This document shows, in pieces, positions 1 through 12,346 of a stretch of DNA of 64,000 nucleotides. Both the position numbers and the translations under genes were made by a program. Numbering within the stretch: position 1 is the first letter of the stretch; each line of letters begins with the position of its first letter. The stretch comes from Antitrichia curtipendula (taxonomy: Eukaryota; Streptophyta; Bryopsida; Hypnales; Leucodontaceae), in assembly GCA_951230915.1 (NCBI GenBank), contig OX579635.1, forward strand, positions 13,454,001-13,518,000. Direction: 5' to 3'. The notes below the pieces were generated by a model. That model made no database searches, was not told the DNA's origin, and was given only the letters and a program-made list of their open reading frames with translations.

Positions 1-597
1 CTGAATAGGCGATTCCCTCAACAGGAGTTGCTAGACGCGTTTGGAATTATCTATCCGCAGTATTGGAAGCAAGCGGGTGCAGAAGAGAGTTTCAATCACC
101 ATTTAGGAATTCTCAAAAAATTTTACTCTCACCCTAAAGCTTTGAATGCAGGGACGGCAATGCAGGAAGGAGGACCAATCTATACAGCACCTGAAATGCT
201 GTCTGGTTCTAAGCTTGACAACCAACAAGGGTTGTTTAAGATGACTATGAAAGCCAACTGTGATGCAGCATGTGCATCATCTTCCAAGGTGAGTCCATTG
301 ATCTTACTTTGGCGGGATCTATCTCAGTCACGGCACTTAACCAAGCTCATCTCGGAATACTTCAAGCTTGCGGAAATTGGTTGTTGCCTTGTGCTGGGTT
401 CGGTGGAGGATGAGCGATGTTTTTCCACGCTGAAATTTTTGAAGTCCTGCCACAGAAACCGCCTAGGCAAGCACTTGCCTTTGGTGGTGCGGATGTTCGG
501 ACAGAAATATTACAGCTTGGAGAATTTTCCATATAAGGATGCCATCGAGTCGTGGAAAAATGCAGTGAAACATGGGCGGCATGGGGATATCTGATGT
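1..597 (+). pseudogene. hAT-superfamily transposase, C-terminal fragment (5' cut by window edge)
   Basis: The frame is open from base 1 to a TGA at 595-597, so the protein begins upstream of the window; the visible part is about 197 residues. Its C-terminal half has the look of the hAT dimerisation domain: a stretch ending in L-A-E-I-G, then S-V-E-D-E-R-C-F-S-T-L-K-F-L-K, then R-N-R-L-G and L-P-L-V-V-R-M-F. In hAT transposases this region is the hydrophobic dimer interface at the extreme C terminus. The catalytic DDE part would lie upstream and cannot be judged. No hAT terminal repeat was found downstream. It could be the last exon of an active element, a decayed copy or a domesticated hAT gene; I call it a fragment because the element end is not visible. 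Confidence 0.7.
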
Positions 598-1530
598 GCT
601 ATTGCTTTATGAGTATCCTCCTTATGCATGAGCCTTAGTTTTCATGACATTAGCTTGGTTTTTAAGCTTGGTTTTTAAACTCAGTGATTTTGTATGACCT
701 TGACATTCAATTTCACAGTACTTGAAGTTGATTCGATTTGGAACAGGCACATTCTAGCAAGCAGGATCGTTGAGCTAGGACGAGTGCAAAAGAACGACTT
801 GGACTTTGGGGAGGATCCCTGAACTAGGAGCTGTGCACAGCAACGACTTGGACTTCGGGGAGGCTGTGACAGTATTGACCTTCATTCTAACTCTTGCATG
901 TACTGTGGGCTTTTTTGTGTGTGGTGTGTGCAGATCATTGACACTGCAGTAGGGCAGACTTGTTCTTAGAACAAGGAGGGTTCAAATCCCTTGTCAATGT
1001 TTTAAGTTTAATTGTAAAAAGCCAATGGTCTTGTGTGTGCAATCTTGGCTTCTTCCTTGGTTCTTCCTTGGTTCAATTGAAAGATTGCTTGGATTGAAAA
1101 CTTTGTTCAATTGTCAGCTAATTTTCAGATTGCTTGAATGGGGTTGAATGTAACATGTTTGAGCATGGGGTTGGTGCTTGTGAACTATGATGTCTTGTTT
1201 GTAAGCAATGGTTCTGGACTAGGCAAGTAGGCATCAGCAACGAGCACACAAACCAACAAAAAATCGCCATTTTTTTACAAACACTCAAAGCTAATCGCAG
1301 ATTCAGCCAATAAGAGTGTTGAGAATTAGTCAAGCATTAACACTTCGTTAGCCCACTTGTCGCAAGTTGCACTCTACTAGACCAAAAAATTTTATAAATA
1401 ATTCTACCCCTTTTTCAAGAATTTATTGGGCGCTCTCCACAGTAAATCATGCAAATTCGCGGAAATAGCCCCATGTCAGACAAGGCTATAGCATACCTGC
1501 GAATATACATATACGTATTCTGGGAACGCT
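595..1530. other. intergenic, 3' of hAT fragment, no gene seen
   Basis: AT-rich flank without a convincing coding region. It contains a short imperfect direct repeat (AACGACTTGGACTTYGGGG at about 794 and 842) and a tRNA-like fold at 936-999, listed separately. Short minus-strand open frames here show no recognisable domain. Confidence 0.5.
936..999 (+). other. tRNA-like or tRNA-derived sequence, probably not a functional tRNA
   Basis: A perfect 7-bp acceptor-like stem (CATTGAC with GTCAATG) encloses a D-arm-like segment, a perfect 5-bp stem with a 7-nt loop (TCTTAGA), and a T-arm with the B-box-like string GGTTCAAATCC. Against a working tRNA: there is essentially no variable loop, position 33 of the anticodon loop is C rather than U, and the total is only 64 nt. 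It may be a SINE head, a decayed tRNA, or chance. Confidence 0.25.
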
Positions 1531-2592
1531 GATGTACATTGAATAGGGGTATCGAGGGGACCAAAAAAATAAAAGGACTTATTGTAAAAACATGATGTAC
1601 AGTCGGGTACTGAAAGCTTACAAACTGCATTTTGTAGCGATTCAAAAATTTGTACATGATATAGAATAGAACTGAGTTTTATTGTCTTTCATAATTATTA
1701 CTCAATTCTTACCCAATCCCAATCAAGCATATCAAATATCAGTTTCAAAAAAGCAAAATTCCATTTTTAGTGAATTTTTAAAGTTAATTTTTGTGATTTT
1801 ACATGATATTTTACTGAATACAATTGGTGGTGAATTTTTTTAATTCAATTGCATGGATATGTAAGGAACATCCATATGCACATCTTTCATATTAAAAAAC
1901 ACCCCCTCGAGTGACAAAAAGATGACCGTTGAAGAGTTCAATGAAAAGTGTCGTATGACCAAACTTTGAAGAAATGGATATCTCTATATTTTGACTTGAT
2001 TTTGGCAAAGTAATTGTACCATCACGCTTAAATGTACAAAATTAGTTACTATATGAAGTGCAAATAGAAAAATCTAATTACAATAAAGAAATATCTATTT
2101 TACAAAATTTGGATAGGATCACTCCAATATTAAAATCTCTAAAGACAGAATTTTGAAGCTTTTTGAGAGATGCTTGTTGAAGGAAAGATGTGCATATAGA
2201 TGTTTCTTACAAATCTATGCAATTAAAATTTAAAAATTCATCACCGATGATTTTCAATCAATGATAATGTAAAATCACGAATTTTAGATGAAACAATTCC
2301 CCGAAAACAGAGTTTCGGTTTTTTGAAACTAAAATTTAGGTATGGTTGATTGGGATTGCTTAAGGATGCAACAATAATTATGCTTACAAAAAAATACATC
2401 AATTATAATGCACATTGTAAAAATAATTTGAATGACTCCAAAACAGAGTTTGTAAACTTTCAGTACCCGATTGTACAGTACAACTCCTAGAGATTTTAAT
2501 AAGTATTGATGTACAGTGAAAGTAGATATTTATATAGTGTGTAATGTCGATTAATTAGTATGGGTATCCTTAAAACCTCTATTCAATGTAGA
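1531..2592. mobile_element. long-TIR DNA element, non-autonomous (about 1.06 kb)
   Basis: The two halves are inverted copies of one another. The left end reads TGTACATTGAATAGGGGT and the right end is its diverged complement (ACCTCTATTCAATGTA). Further paired blocks lie inward: TCGGGTACTGAAAG at about 1603 against its complement near 2460; the AATCCCAATCAA block near 1718 against 2345; and TATGCACATCTTTC near 1874 against 2185. There is no transposase frame inside. A short derivative lies at 12,046-12,346 and the left part of another copy at the right window edge (63,885-64,000). The superfamily was not identified and no clear target duplication was seen. Confidence 0.7.
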
Positions 2593-5500
2593 AAGCATCT
2601 GGATGCACATCTTTCAAGTTGAAAAAATCCCATTGACCCCTAAAGATTTGTTTTTCCTGAAGGAAATAAAATAGATTTTGGGTATGCTTGGTAACTTCAA
2701 TTTTTGATGGGAATTTTTGAATTATTTTTTATAATAGAAAATCACACTAGTTTTTTAGGAATATGTTTTTTATTTCAATCAATGCCCATGAGTAAAATTA
2801 TGCTACAATAAGCTCAATACAAAGGTCAATATGAAAGAGACTAGGCAGCAAATATAATTCACAGAAACTAGAATTTAGAAAAGGGTTGATGCAAAGTTTA
2901 TATTTTTGTCTAGACGAAAAGTTTTGATTCATTCCATTTGAATTAGTTATGTGAAAGTTATAGAATTCTTTGTTTTCTTGAAATAATAATGTACTCTAGA
3001 TTAATTATTTGACTCAACTTTTACAATTTTCACCCAAGAAAAGGTCCACAAGATTAAACCCTAATAACCTAAGCGACCATTTTTTGGTCACTATCCTTCT
3101 TTTTTGAGTTTCATGTTTTAAAATTTAAAATTTTTTAAAATACATTGCATTATGAATCCAACAATAGGAGTTTCATCAAATCCCAAGTTAAACTCCGCCT
3201 TGTAAATTTTTTTAAGTTGAATGCTATAGTGTAATTTACAACTCATTTTTTGGAGTCTGATTTGGACATGGATTGGAAAGTCAGCCAACCAATGCAATTA
3301 TTGCCCACCTCAAAAAGAGCAAATTTAAAGAGCTCAAGGAGAAGATAAGTGTCCCATTCTTGTTTTTCTTACAACCACTATTTTCATTTGAGTTACCACC
3401 ATGCATTGCAAGCTCCACCATGAATTGAAAAATGCTTGGAATGTTGAAATTTTAGATGAGCATTTTCAACTTTCTTGCATTTAATTGAGCACAAAAGGGC
3501 ATCATTTCAAAATATTCTCACTAAGATATGCTTCTTTGAAGTGAGATGCCTTGTTTTTCCATTGATTGGCCCAAATAAAACTTCAAACATAAATATCCAC
3601 TAAACTATGTAGTCAAATAATCTTAATTTTTTTGAGGTTCTCACTCTCAATGTAAACTTCAAGATCCTATGGTTACATTCTATCCAATCTCAAGAAAAAA
3701 TGAACAAACAAATTGCTCAAATTCTTGGCAATTTTTGACCCATTTTGAAAGTACACCCCCTTAGGTAATTAGGGATGAAGTATGCTTGCTTTCACAATCT
3801 CACTATTAAAATTAATGTGTTTCAATTCCATCTTAGAGTTACTAATGCTTTAGTTTTTTCCTTCAATCTCATACCAACTTCTACTTCACAATGTTTTAAA
3901 GAATGAAAATAATGGGTATCTTTTTTCATTATTTCCTAAGTCTTTCAATTCAAATCTTTAGCATCAAATATTTTTAAATTGAAAATTTAAGTGCAAAAAT
4001 TATAAGTTAAGAAGAGTCAAAGTCAAATAATCTAGTCAAAGAAGGTGCTCAAAACTCCACTTTCTTTACTTTAAACATCAATATCTTGCAATCCAAGTGG
4101 TGAAACTTTTTGAGATTTCTTCTCCACATTCTTGAACTAGTTTAGTGCAAGATCTTATGTTAGATATGCAAAAAAAGCAATTTGTAAAGTTTTTTGTTCT
4201 TTGCAATAAAAACATTAGATGTTTTTTGGAGGCATTAGAGGGCTGTTTCAAGCCTATTCCCCGCATTGTAAACCAACCAGTGTTGGTCAAAATAAATAAC
4301 TAAAAAAATAAAAAATAAAAAAATAAAAAATTGAATTTAAATTTATTATTATTATCTAACGGGAGAATTGCTCTGCCACATCAGATTATTGTGGTAGCCA
4401 AGTTCCTACAGTCCAGGAACTTGAGGGAACTATAGACTAGTTGAATTTCATCTAATGTGGTAGTTCTAAGTGTTTTTTGATGAAAAAGGGCCTTGAAATT
4501 GTAGGAGTTAAGTAACAAAAAAAGGATGTATGAAAAGTTCAATGTAAGGTGTGGAAAGATCCAACTTTTTTAAATAGATTTTTCTATATTTTAAACATTT
4601 GACCCTCACATTGTATTTAATTTTGTACCTTGGAATGAATAGGATCTACATCATTTTAGATAGAGTTTTTTTCTTCAAATCATAGCTAAAGCAAGATCTT
4701 GGAATCTTTGTCTCAAATCATAATATTGTGGTATGACATTAGAATTCTAAAAGTATTGGCACTATGTTCAATTGCCTTCTTGGAGGGTAGTATAACCTTT
4801 GTTGGCCTCATTTCACTAAAAAACACTTGAAGGAATGTAGTTGTATAGACCCAAATCTATAAGAACAAGTGATCTTTTGCTCTGCAACCCATACATTCTA
4901 TGTAATCCATCATCTATTTTTTAAGTTTTTTGGTGGACGTCACCGATGACCATTATTTTTATTAGAACAAAGTTACATACATGCAAGGAGCACTTGGCCA
5001 AGAAATAACACATTTTAACTAGCACGTTTTGTCTTGTTATTATGATTTGATAGTTATTACATTTAATTTAGGGTGAATATTGACATTGCATTTTTTTGTA
5101 AATTCTTGAGGTAGAGTGACATACACTGTGGAATGCTAATGCTAGTAAGAAAAAAATGGATAGAACTATCCACAATCATTTAGAAGTATATGTTCATGCA
5201 TCTTGGCATATATAAAATCATCTATTGGCATGGTACTTTGGTAGTAACTTTCATCCACAAATTGTCATCTCTTTAAAATTGTAAAAGATTTGGCAATTTT
5301 ATCCATTTCTTTATCTCTTTTGACTAATCTTAAGATAGTCAATGCAAAAACAATCAACAAACAAAATCCCAATCACCACCTTCTTTTTTACAAATACAAA
5401 TACTTTTAAAATACAATTAAAACAAAACAAAATCTCTTACCACAAACATATCCATGTCACCTCACACCAATCACAAGATGCTAGTTCTTAAGAATGAACT

Positions 5501-6421
5501 GGAGTTTATTTCTCAATACAAAAAACACGGGAAGATTTTGGCTTAAAATATATAATTACAAAGTGTGTGAAATGAAGGACAAAGAGTCGGAGTATGACAA
5601 AACATATAACAAAACTTGTAAGAAACACTATAACTAGGGTTTGATGGAGTTTGTTGTTAATGTTTCTTTTGTACTATTTTTAATTAAGTCCTTCCTCTTA
5701 CTCCCCTAGTACAAACTAGGATGACTTGATGAAGGCAGGCTACTCTAAAAGCCCCCACATGCTCTAAAAGTGATCATGACACATAGGTATATTTTGTTTT
5801 TTTCAATATACCAACAATGTACATTTAAAAAGGTGGTTACTTTTAGTGACCATTGCATTTCAACAATTTTTTTGAACTAATTCCATAAAGGTCCAAAAAA
5901 TATGCATTAGATGGGTTTTGGGGCCTCTAAGAACCCATCTCAAGGCTGTTCCACATGTTGTGAACCACCACAGTGTAGTCAAATTATTCAATAATTTAAA
6001 AAGAAATTATAAAAATTTAAAATTATAATAAATTTAAAAAATTATAGTTTATTATTTTGAAAAAAATATTAAAACATTAATTAAATAGTATTTTTTGACA
6101 TTTTTAGTCTCTTAGACCACGTCAAACTATTGAGGTGGTTGTGTTCCTATGTTCCTAGAGTTTGAGAACTTGCAATCTTCCAAAGGCACAAAAAAACATT
6201 TGATAAAACAACTTGGATTTGCTACCAATTCCATTCTTCCTACAAAAATTTACTGAAAATTGTTTAAAGGAGTTTAACTTCTTTCAAAAGGCAATCAACT
6301 CTTAAATGATCATTGTAAGAGTAAACTACCTCAACTCGAAGTACACTCTCCAATTTAAAAATGGTTGTGGCCAGTACTATTGTTTCATTCCTCCAAATAT
6401 ACAATTAGAAATTACCAATTA
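2593..6421. other. AT-rich intergenic repeat DNA, no gene seen
   Basis: No coding region of convincing length or composition. Blocks around 4,100-4,440 and 5,800-6,170 resemble each other (a 'gggctgttcc...attgtgaaccaccac' type sequence followed by 'ccacatcagattattg...ttcctag'), and are similar, inverted, to a block near 33,060-33,330. This points to one old dispersed family with indistinct ends. Confidence 0.4.
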
Positions 6422-6826
6422 AGGTAGAAGCACCTATTGTCAACCACGCCCAATAACTAACCTATAGGGTGTGCTATTTCCAACCTTAGGCTAGAACTCA
6501 AGCTTGGAATGTAATTTCTTTGTCCTTATCAATGTTAGGACTAATAAGGTTATGACACATGTTCCAAAGTAGTGAGTAAAAAAGTAGCAAGTAGTTCTTA
6601 AGTGACTGGAATCGGAAGATTATGGACATTGGCTATTAGTCAAGAATACTTTTGGGCTCCCAAAATTTATAGCAACTTCAATTTTGGGAATAAAACTTTG
6701 AGTAATTTGGAATCCCCATGTTTCCTATCTTTCTACATGGCAAAAACTTCCATCACCTCATATTCCTCCCCATCTACTCCCAAATCACTTAAATGATCCA
6801 GTGATCCACTATAGGTGCTTCTACCT
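6422..6826. mobile_element. MITE, GGTAGAA-type termini (about 405 bp)
   Basis: The ends are AGGTAGAAGCACCTAT and its inverse ATAGGTGCTTCTACCT. The interior matches the elements at 33,629-34,028 and 37,329-38,490, for example the shared core 'gggactaataaggtYatgacac'. A TA dinucleotide precedes the left end. Confidence 0.75.
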
Positions 6827-7177
6827 AAAAGTAAGAAGTATGCTCTCACTTAGTGTTTGAGGTGTTGTTTGGAATGTGAATTTGGTCCAAAAGTAGGTAT
6901 AAATTTGTTCTTAAGATCCTCACTAACAATACTTTTAACACCAAAGTGCAAACATACCATGAACCCTTAAACGTCAAGGCGGACGTTTTGTGGCCGATGA
7001 ATGACAAGAAAATCTCTTGTGTAGGACAGAAGTGCAACTATTCATCTTCCAAACTTTGTGGGAAAAGGGACGATCATCTACATTAGTTTGACTTCCAATG
7101 AGTGATTTTGCATTATTTTAATCCAACTATTCACACGATTTAAAAACAGATAATTTCCACAATTATAAGCCCATTGT

Positions 7178-7730
7178 TTAACCCCTAAAAAGCCCAAGGG
7201 ATTTGGACAAAACACAAATGTGTTAAAAAATAAAAGTTCTATAACTTTTTTCAAGTTTGCATCAAAGAAGATAATGTAAAGCATGAAAAGCAGAAAGTAT
7301 CCATACAATCAAAATTATAAAATTATTTTGAGATTCTCTTCAAATGTATTGTGAAGATATATCTTCAAAAATTCACCACAAATACAATTTCTACCTTTAG
7401 GATTTGAAGTTTTTTTTTATTGGTCAAAATTGCGGTTTCTACTGATTTGCAAAAAAAAGGCATAAAGATCTAGAAATGAGAACACCAACACTTTCTCAAA
7501 ATAGTAAGTTTTTCAATACTAGACAATTCTAGACACTTTGTGCTATTTCTCTTATGATTTTTATTTGACCGTAGCGATTTGAGTTTTGAATATTAATATT
7601 GAAAGACAATCCAATCTTTTATGGAAAGAAAAAAGAAAAAATTGAAAAAAAGTTTTTATTTCTGCCCAAAAAATTCTGCCCTGAAGTCGGGCAGCGACCC
7701 AAAATGGTCGTTTGAGCGCTTAGGGGTTAA
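7178..7730. mobile_element. TTAACCCCTAA-ended element (about 550 bp)
   Basis: The left end is TTTAACCCCTAAAAAGCCC and the right end is TAGGGGTTAA in inverted orientation. Similar ends bound the elements at 26,006, 29,838 and 34,134. There is no coding content. The exact borders are uncertain because the right end is followed by a second GGGTTAA. Confidence 0.45.
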
Positions 7731-7899
7731 GGGTTAAAATGCCAGCTAGGATCTTGCTTGGGATGTAAGTTAGTCATGCCAGCTCAGCTTAATATCCTGC
7801 TTGACGGAGCTGCGGTCGTGCCAGCCATTGTCGATGAGATGGGCGCCCACTCAGGCATTTGACAGCCAGAATCCAGCGTTACTTGTCCAAACAGGAGTT

Positions 7900-8189
7900 T
7901 TAGGAGGCTCTTAAAGCAACCCTTTTAAGAGCTGATTGCATTTTCAGGGAAGCTAAAACTCTTTGAAAGAATTTTCAGTGAATTTTACTAGGAAGGAAAA
8001 TGGAATTGGCATCTAATCCAAGTCGTTTCATATTTTTTGAACCTTTGTGGAATTAGTTACAAAGTTTTGAAGTTGAAAATGCAGTAGTTTCTAAAAGTGA
8101 TCCCCTCCTGAAATGTACAATTTTGGTACATTGAAGAAAGGTAAAATGTACCTCTGTGTTAGAGGTCACTTTTAGAGTCACCTACCTTA
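7900..8189. mobile_element. AGGTAG-type MITE, copy a (about 290 bp)
   Basis: The left end TAGGAGGCTCTTAAAGC is the inverse of the right end, which reads ACTTTTAGAGTCACCTACCTTA. The interior ('ggaattggcatctaaYccaagtcg') matches the copies at 8,288, 8,607, 35,669 and 37,386. Confidence 0.75.
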
Positions 8190-8287
8190 GTGTCCACTTT
8201 GCTTGCAGCTGAAGCAAATACAAAGGTTATATAAATTTTAACATAAAAGCTTGGATACGATTCTATCCATGCTCATTGTCATCTATA

Positions 8288-8580
8288 AGGTAGTATGCTC
8301 TTAAAGCGACCACTTAAGAGCAGATCGCCTTTTCAGGGAAGTTAAACTTTTTGAAACAATTTTCAGTAAATTTATATAGGAAGAAAAATGGAATTGGCAT
8401 CTAACCCAAGTCGTTCCATATTTTTCAGATCTTTGTAGCATTAGTTATGAATTTTTGAAGTTCAAACACAGTGGTTTCTAAAAGCGACCACCTTCTGAAA
8501 TGTACACAATTCGAACATTGAAGAAAGCAACTGTGTCATGATCGCTTTTAGAACATGGGCGCTTTTAGAGCATACTACCT
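8288..8580. mobile_element. AGGTAG-type MITE, copy b (293 bp), TA-flanked
   Basis: The inverted ends are AGGTAGTATGCTCTTAAAGC and GCTTTTAGAGCATACTACCT. TA is present directly outside both ends (8286-8287 and 8581-8582), consistent with a 2-bp TA target duplication as made by Tc1/mariner-type transposases. There is no coding content. Confidence 0.85.
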
Positions 8581-8606
8581 TAATCAGATTCTTAAGCTTT
8601 TCATTA

Positions 8607-8933
8607 AGGTAACAAGTTCTAAAAGCACTCAGGCTCGAAAATTGCCCACCTATTCAAATGTAAGCTATTTGTACATGTTGCTTTTTTGTAGTACCAACAA
8701 TGTACAAACTATGTACATTTGAGGAGGTGGGCGATTTTGGAGCCCTATGCCATTTCAAGTTCAAAAATTCATAACTAATTTCACAAAGCTCCAAAAATTA
8801 TGAAACGACTTGGGGTAGATGCCAATCCCACTTTTTTTTCCAAGGAAAATTTACTGAAAAATATTTCAAGAAGTTTCACCTCCCCAAATTCAGGTTTCAA
8901 CTCTTAGATGGTCACTTTATAAACCTCTTACCT
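8607..8933. mobile_element. AGGTAA-type MITE, copy c (327 bp), opposite orientation
   Basis: Same family as the two preceding elements but inverted, with termini AGGTAACAAG and CTCTTACCT and TA outside both ends (8605-8606, 8934-8935). It contains the family block 'ccaaggaaaatttactgaaa'. Only 26 bp separate it from copy b. Confidence 0.85.
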
Positions 8934-9443
8934 TAGATTCTAAATTCATGATTTTTACATCTAGTTTCCAAAATTTCATTAGAACATAAAGTTCATTTTG
9001 AATGCATTCAAGTAGAAATAAGTTTTTTTAGGGTTTTTTTTGCTCCATGGGGTTAAATTGCACCATTTCAAATTAAATTTCTACTTTTTGCTAGATAAAA
9101 ATAATCTCTTTTTGCAGGAAATTTTCCATTTCTATTAAAAAATAGGGACAAAGTTAACAAATTTGGATGAATGTAGAAATACAATGTTTCACCAAATTTT
9201 AAATTATCACCATCCTAGCACTTTCTCAAAAAGTAAAAAAAAGGGTTGGAACTAATTGCAATATGAGAAGTGGTGGAAACATTGCGAGCGAAAGTGGCCG
9301 ATGTACGTCATGTTATGGGAAAAAATAAAATAAAGTGCAACAAAAATTGAATGTATTAAATCACTGATTTCTAAAACAAGGTAGACTGCATGTTTTGTTC
9401 TAGAAGCAACTCCACCACATTATTCAACATAGAAAAGAATATG

Positions 9444-9749
9444 CATTACAAAAAATATGAGGCCTCAACAAGGTTGTGAGCGCTAATTTTCGGGACCCGC
9501 GGGTGATATTACGGAATTATTATTATTATTATTATTATTATTTTTTAATTTTTTTGTTGAAAAAAAATAACTTCCCCCCCCGAAAAAAAAAATTAAAAAT
9601 TGACGTCACACTAACGTCAGCGCTGACGTGGCACTTTGACCACATCAGAATTTCAGTTTCAGAAAAAAAAATTCGAAAAAAAACTCCGTAGTATCACTAC
9701 GGGGGTCCAGGCTTAACGGCCTTCTGGAGGTCTCATATTTTTTGTAATG
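9444..9749. mobile_element. TIR element with GC-rich interior (306 bp)
   Basis: The outer 18 bp are nearly perfect inverse copies: CATTACAAAAAATATGAGG at the left and CTCATATTTTTTGTAATG at the right. Weaker pairing (GGGACCCGCGGGTGAT against the inverse of ATCACTACGGGGGTCC) continues inward for about 70 bp. The interior holds an (ATT)n run and a GACGTCA/GACGTGG-rich patch, unlike the AT-rich surroundings. The superfamily is unknown; part of the outermost string could be a duplicated target. Confidence 0.6.
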
Positions 9750-11390
9750 AAAACCATTTCACAAAGTGACATCACAGGCGAGTTGCTAGTCCACCTCCCC
9801 TTCTTCAATAACTATTGGAGTGCAATCCATGCAACACCCCTTGGCAACGCATTATCCAACTCATTTTACACCATCAATAATATCATGAAAGATAATGATT
9901 CCTCCACTGTCAAAGGATCGAGTTGTTGTGTGAACTCTTGCATGGGTGGAAAAGACCTTAAAATTGGCGTGTATGGAGCCTTATAGCATTGCCACTCAAA
10001 ACTAGTAAGTCTTTTGTGTTGATGCGGTGGAACCCAAAAATGCCACCTTCGAGCAACAATTGTGTTTCTATCAGCCTTTTTGTATGCGGTGGAGTTGCTC
10101 TAAAAGCACATGTACCTTTTGTTGGTGCACCCAACACGCTTCAACAATTCTTGTTGCAAGCCTTTAGTAAAATTTGTAGTTCACTATTACTTAAGCAACC
10201 GAAACAAGTGTTGCGGGTTCTTCAAAATGAAGCCCGCCACTACTCAGCAATTGAGGGACCTTAAAAGATTGCCCCCTATATTGCCCCATCAAAGGGTAAA
10301 TGTTAAAATTCCCTCCTATTTTGTACTGCTTAAATTTTGTGTTTCTTCACTTACCTCATTAGTTTGGGGCATGTGATTGCAAATATGAATTCAAAATTTG
10401 AAAATTTTATCATATGCGGCAAATAAAAAATTATAGTGTTTTCTACATGGATAAAACACGGGACAATACATAGGTCAATCCTCCCTCTGCAATCTTTTTT
10501 GCACGTCATTTCTAATGAGCTAAAGTGCAAGTGTTCTAATCTAGTATATTGTCAATAGTTTTTATTAATATTTACAATTAGTTTGGTTTAAAGTATTTGG
10601 AATCTTCATGTGCTAATGTTTATTTAAGTTACCAAGTTGTATTTAGATATAAGAAACAATTGAATTATAAAGTATTGAGGTGCATGAATATTTAGTCTAC
10701 TATATGGAATTGAAACGATTGAATTTTCTTAAAATTAGCTAAATAAAAAAAAATTCCATACAAGGTAATCTGCACTAGGCAAAAATAAAAATTTTAAAAA
10801 TAAATGCTAATTTTTTTGGAATATTATTGTTGTTTTTTGAATTGTATGAGAAAACAAATCTTTTGATTTTAGGCATTTTTTGAATCAAAAATTGAAACTT
10901 TATTTATTTGGCAAAGAATATCGACCTTGACCACCAAGTATGATTTTTTTCCCCCCCTTGAAACTATAAAATAAGCCCTTGGGAACACATGACACTACAC
11001 TTAATTAAAACTATTTCTGGTGATTTGTTAAATTAGACCAATATCAAATAAAAAATAACAAGGTTTTCATTCAATTTTAAAAAGTGGTAATGAAGATTTC
11101 TGTAGAATCTTTTACATTGAAATTGTTATGATTTTTTTATTTTTAAAATTTTTAAATCCTATTTAATTAAAGAAGCATAAAATGATTGTAATTTGCATTA
11201 AACTAGATAATTCAAAATCAAAAGTATCTACTGATATGTCCTATTTATGCTTGCAAGACTATCCTATTAAATTCACATTATTTAGAATACAAAATCATAA
11301 TTTAAAAAAAAATTAATTAAGTATTTTTGCTAAATTTTTTACAAATTGAAGGATTTTAATCATGCTAGAACATAGATATCCATGGAAGCG
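9750..11390. other. intergenic, no recognised gene
   Basis: Short plus-strand open frames at 9,747-9,986 and 9,989-10,264 have no start context, domain or splice partners I recognise. A segment near 10,340-10,400 ('gcaaatatgaattcaaaatttg') resembles the repeat family at 25,146 and 43,218. The rest is AT-rich. Confidence 0.4.
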
Positions 11391-11557
<167 letters not shown>

Positions 11558-12045
11558 CATTTTGATTTTAAAAAATTGTATTCTGGTATATATGTTTGGA
11601 ATGTGATTGAGGATTTGATGACATGTGACAAAAATACGTGTTTGAACGTTGACCAAGGCTATGTGGACAAATTAACACAATTTGAAGCAACATCTCAATT
11701 GGATCAAATTTCTCACTGGATTTGCACCTTCATCATTTTCTAAATTCATGCCCTTCTTGTACCAATAGTGAGGAGCATGCTTGAGATACAAAATTGTTAA
11801 ATAGGGCATGTTGACTCCAAAATACTCTAGAAGGTCTCATAATATTGACCCAAAACAAAGGAATTAATTTTAGTATAACTCGGATGTTTGAGGAGTTCAT
11901 GACATTCTTTGTTAAATTACTTATATGATTCACTAAGTGACGATGAACTCCACTACAATAGTTAATATAAGCCTACCAATTATGAACCCTCTTTTCAATT
12001 GCGTCCATGTCCACATTTGTTCAACATTTTAAGTAAGTATACTTA

Positions 12046-12346
12046 TCATGAACCTTCTTCTCAATTGTGTCCCTATTTACACCGAATATTGGTTTTAAGG
12101 GGACCCATTCTAATTAATCGACATTACACACTATATAAATATCTACCTTTATTGTACATCAATAGTTATTAAAGTGTCCGGGGGCTGTACATCATATTTC
12201 AAACATCTACGGGGATTGTACATCATGTTTAAAGTTTTCCACAATACATCCCTTTAATTTATTGGTCCCCTTAATACCCCTACGCAGTGTACATCTCTCC
12301 AACATTTCAGGGACCTAGGTTGAGAAGAGGGTCCATATTCCATAAT
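12046..12346. mobile_element. short TIR element related to the 1,531-2,592 element
   Basis: Outer inverse blocks: ATGAACCTTCTTCTCAA at the left against TTGAGAAGAGGGTCCAT at the right. Inner blocks: 'ttttaaggggacccattctaattaatcgacattacacac', which is the complement of 2,530-2,580, and GGTCCCCTTAATACCCCT, which is the complement of about 1,545. A diverged direct copy of the left border (about 11,980-12,016) lies just outside. Confidence 0.6.
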
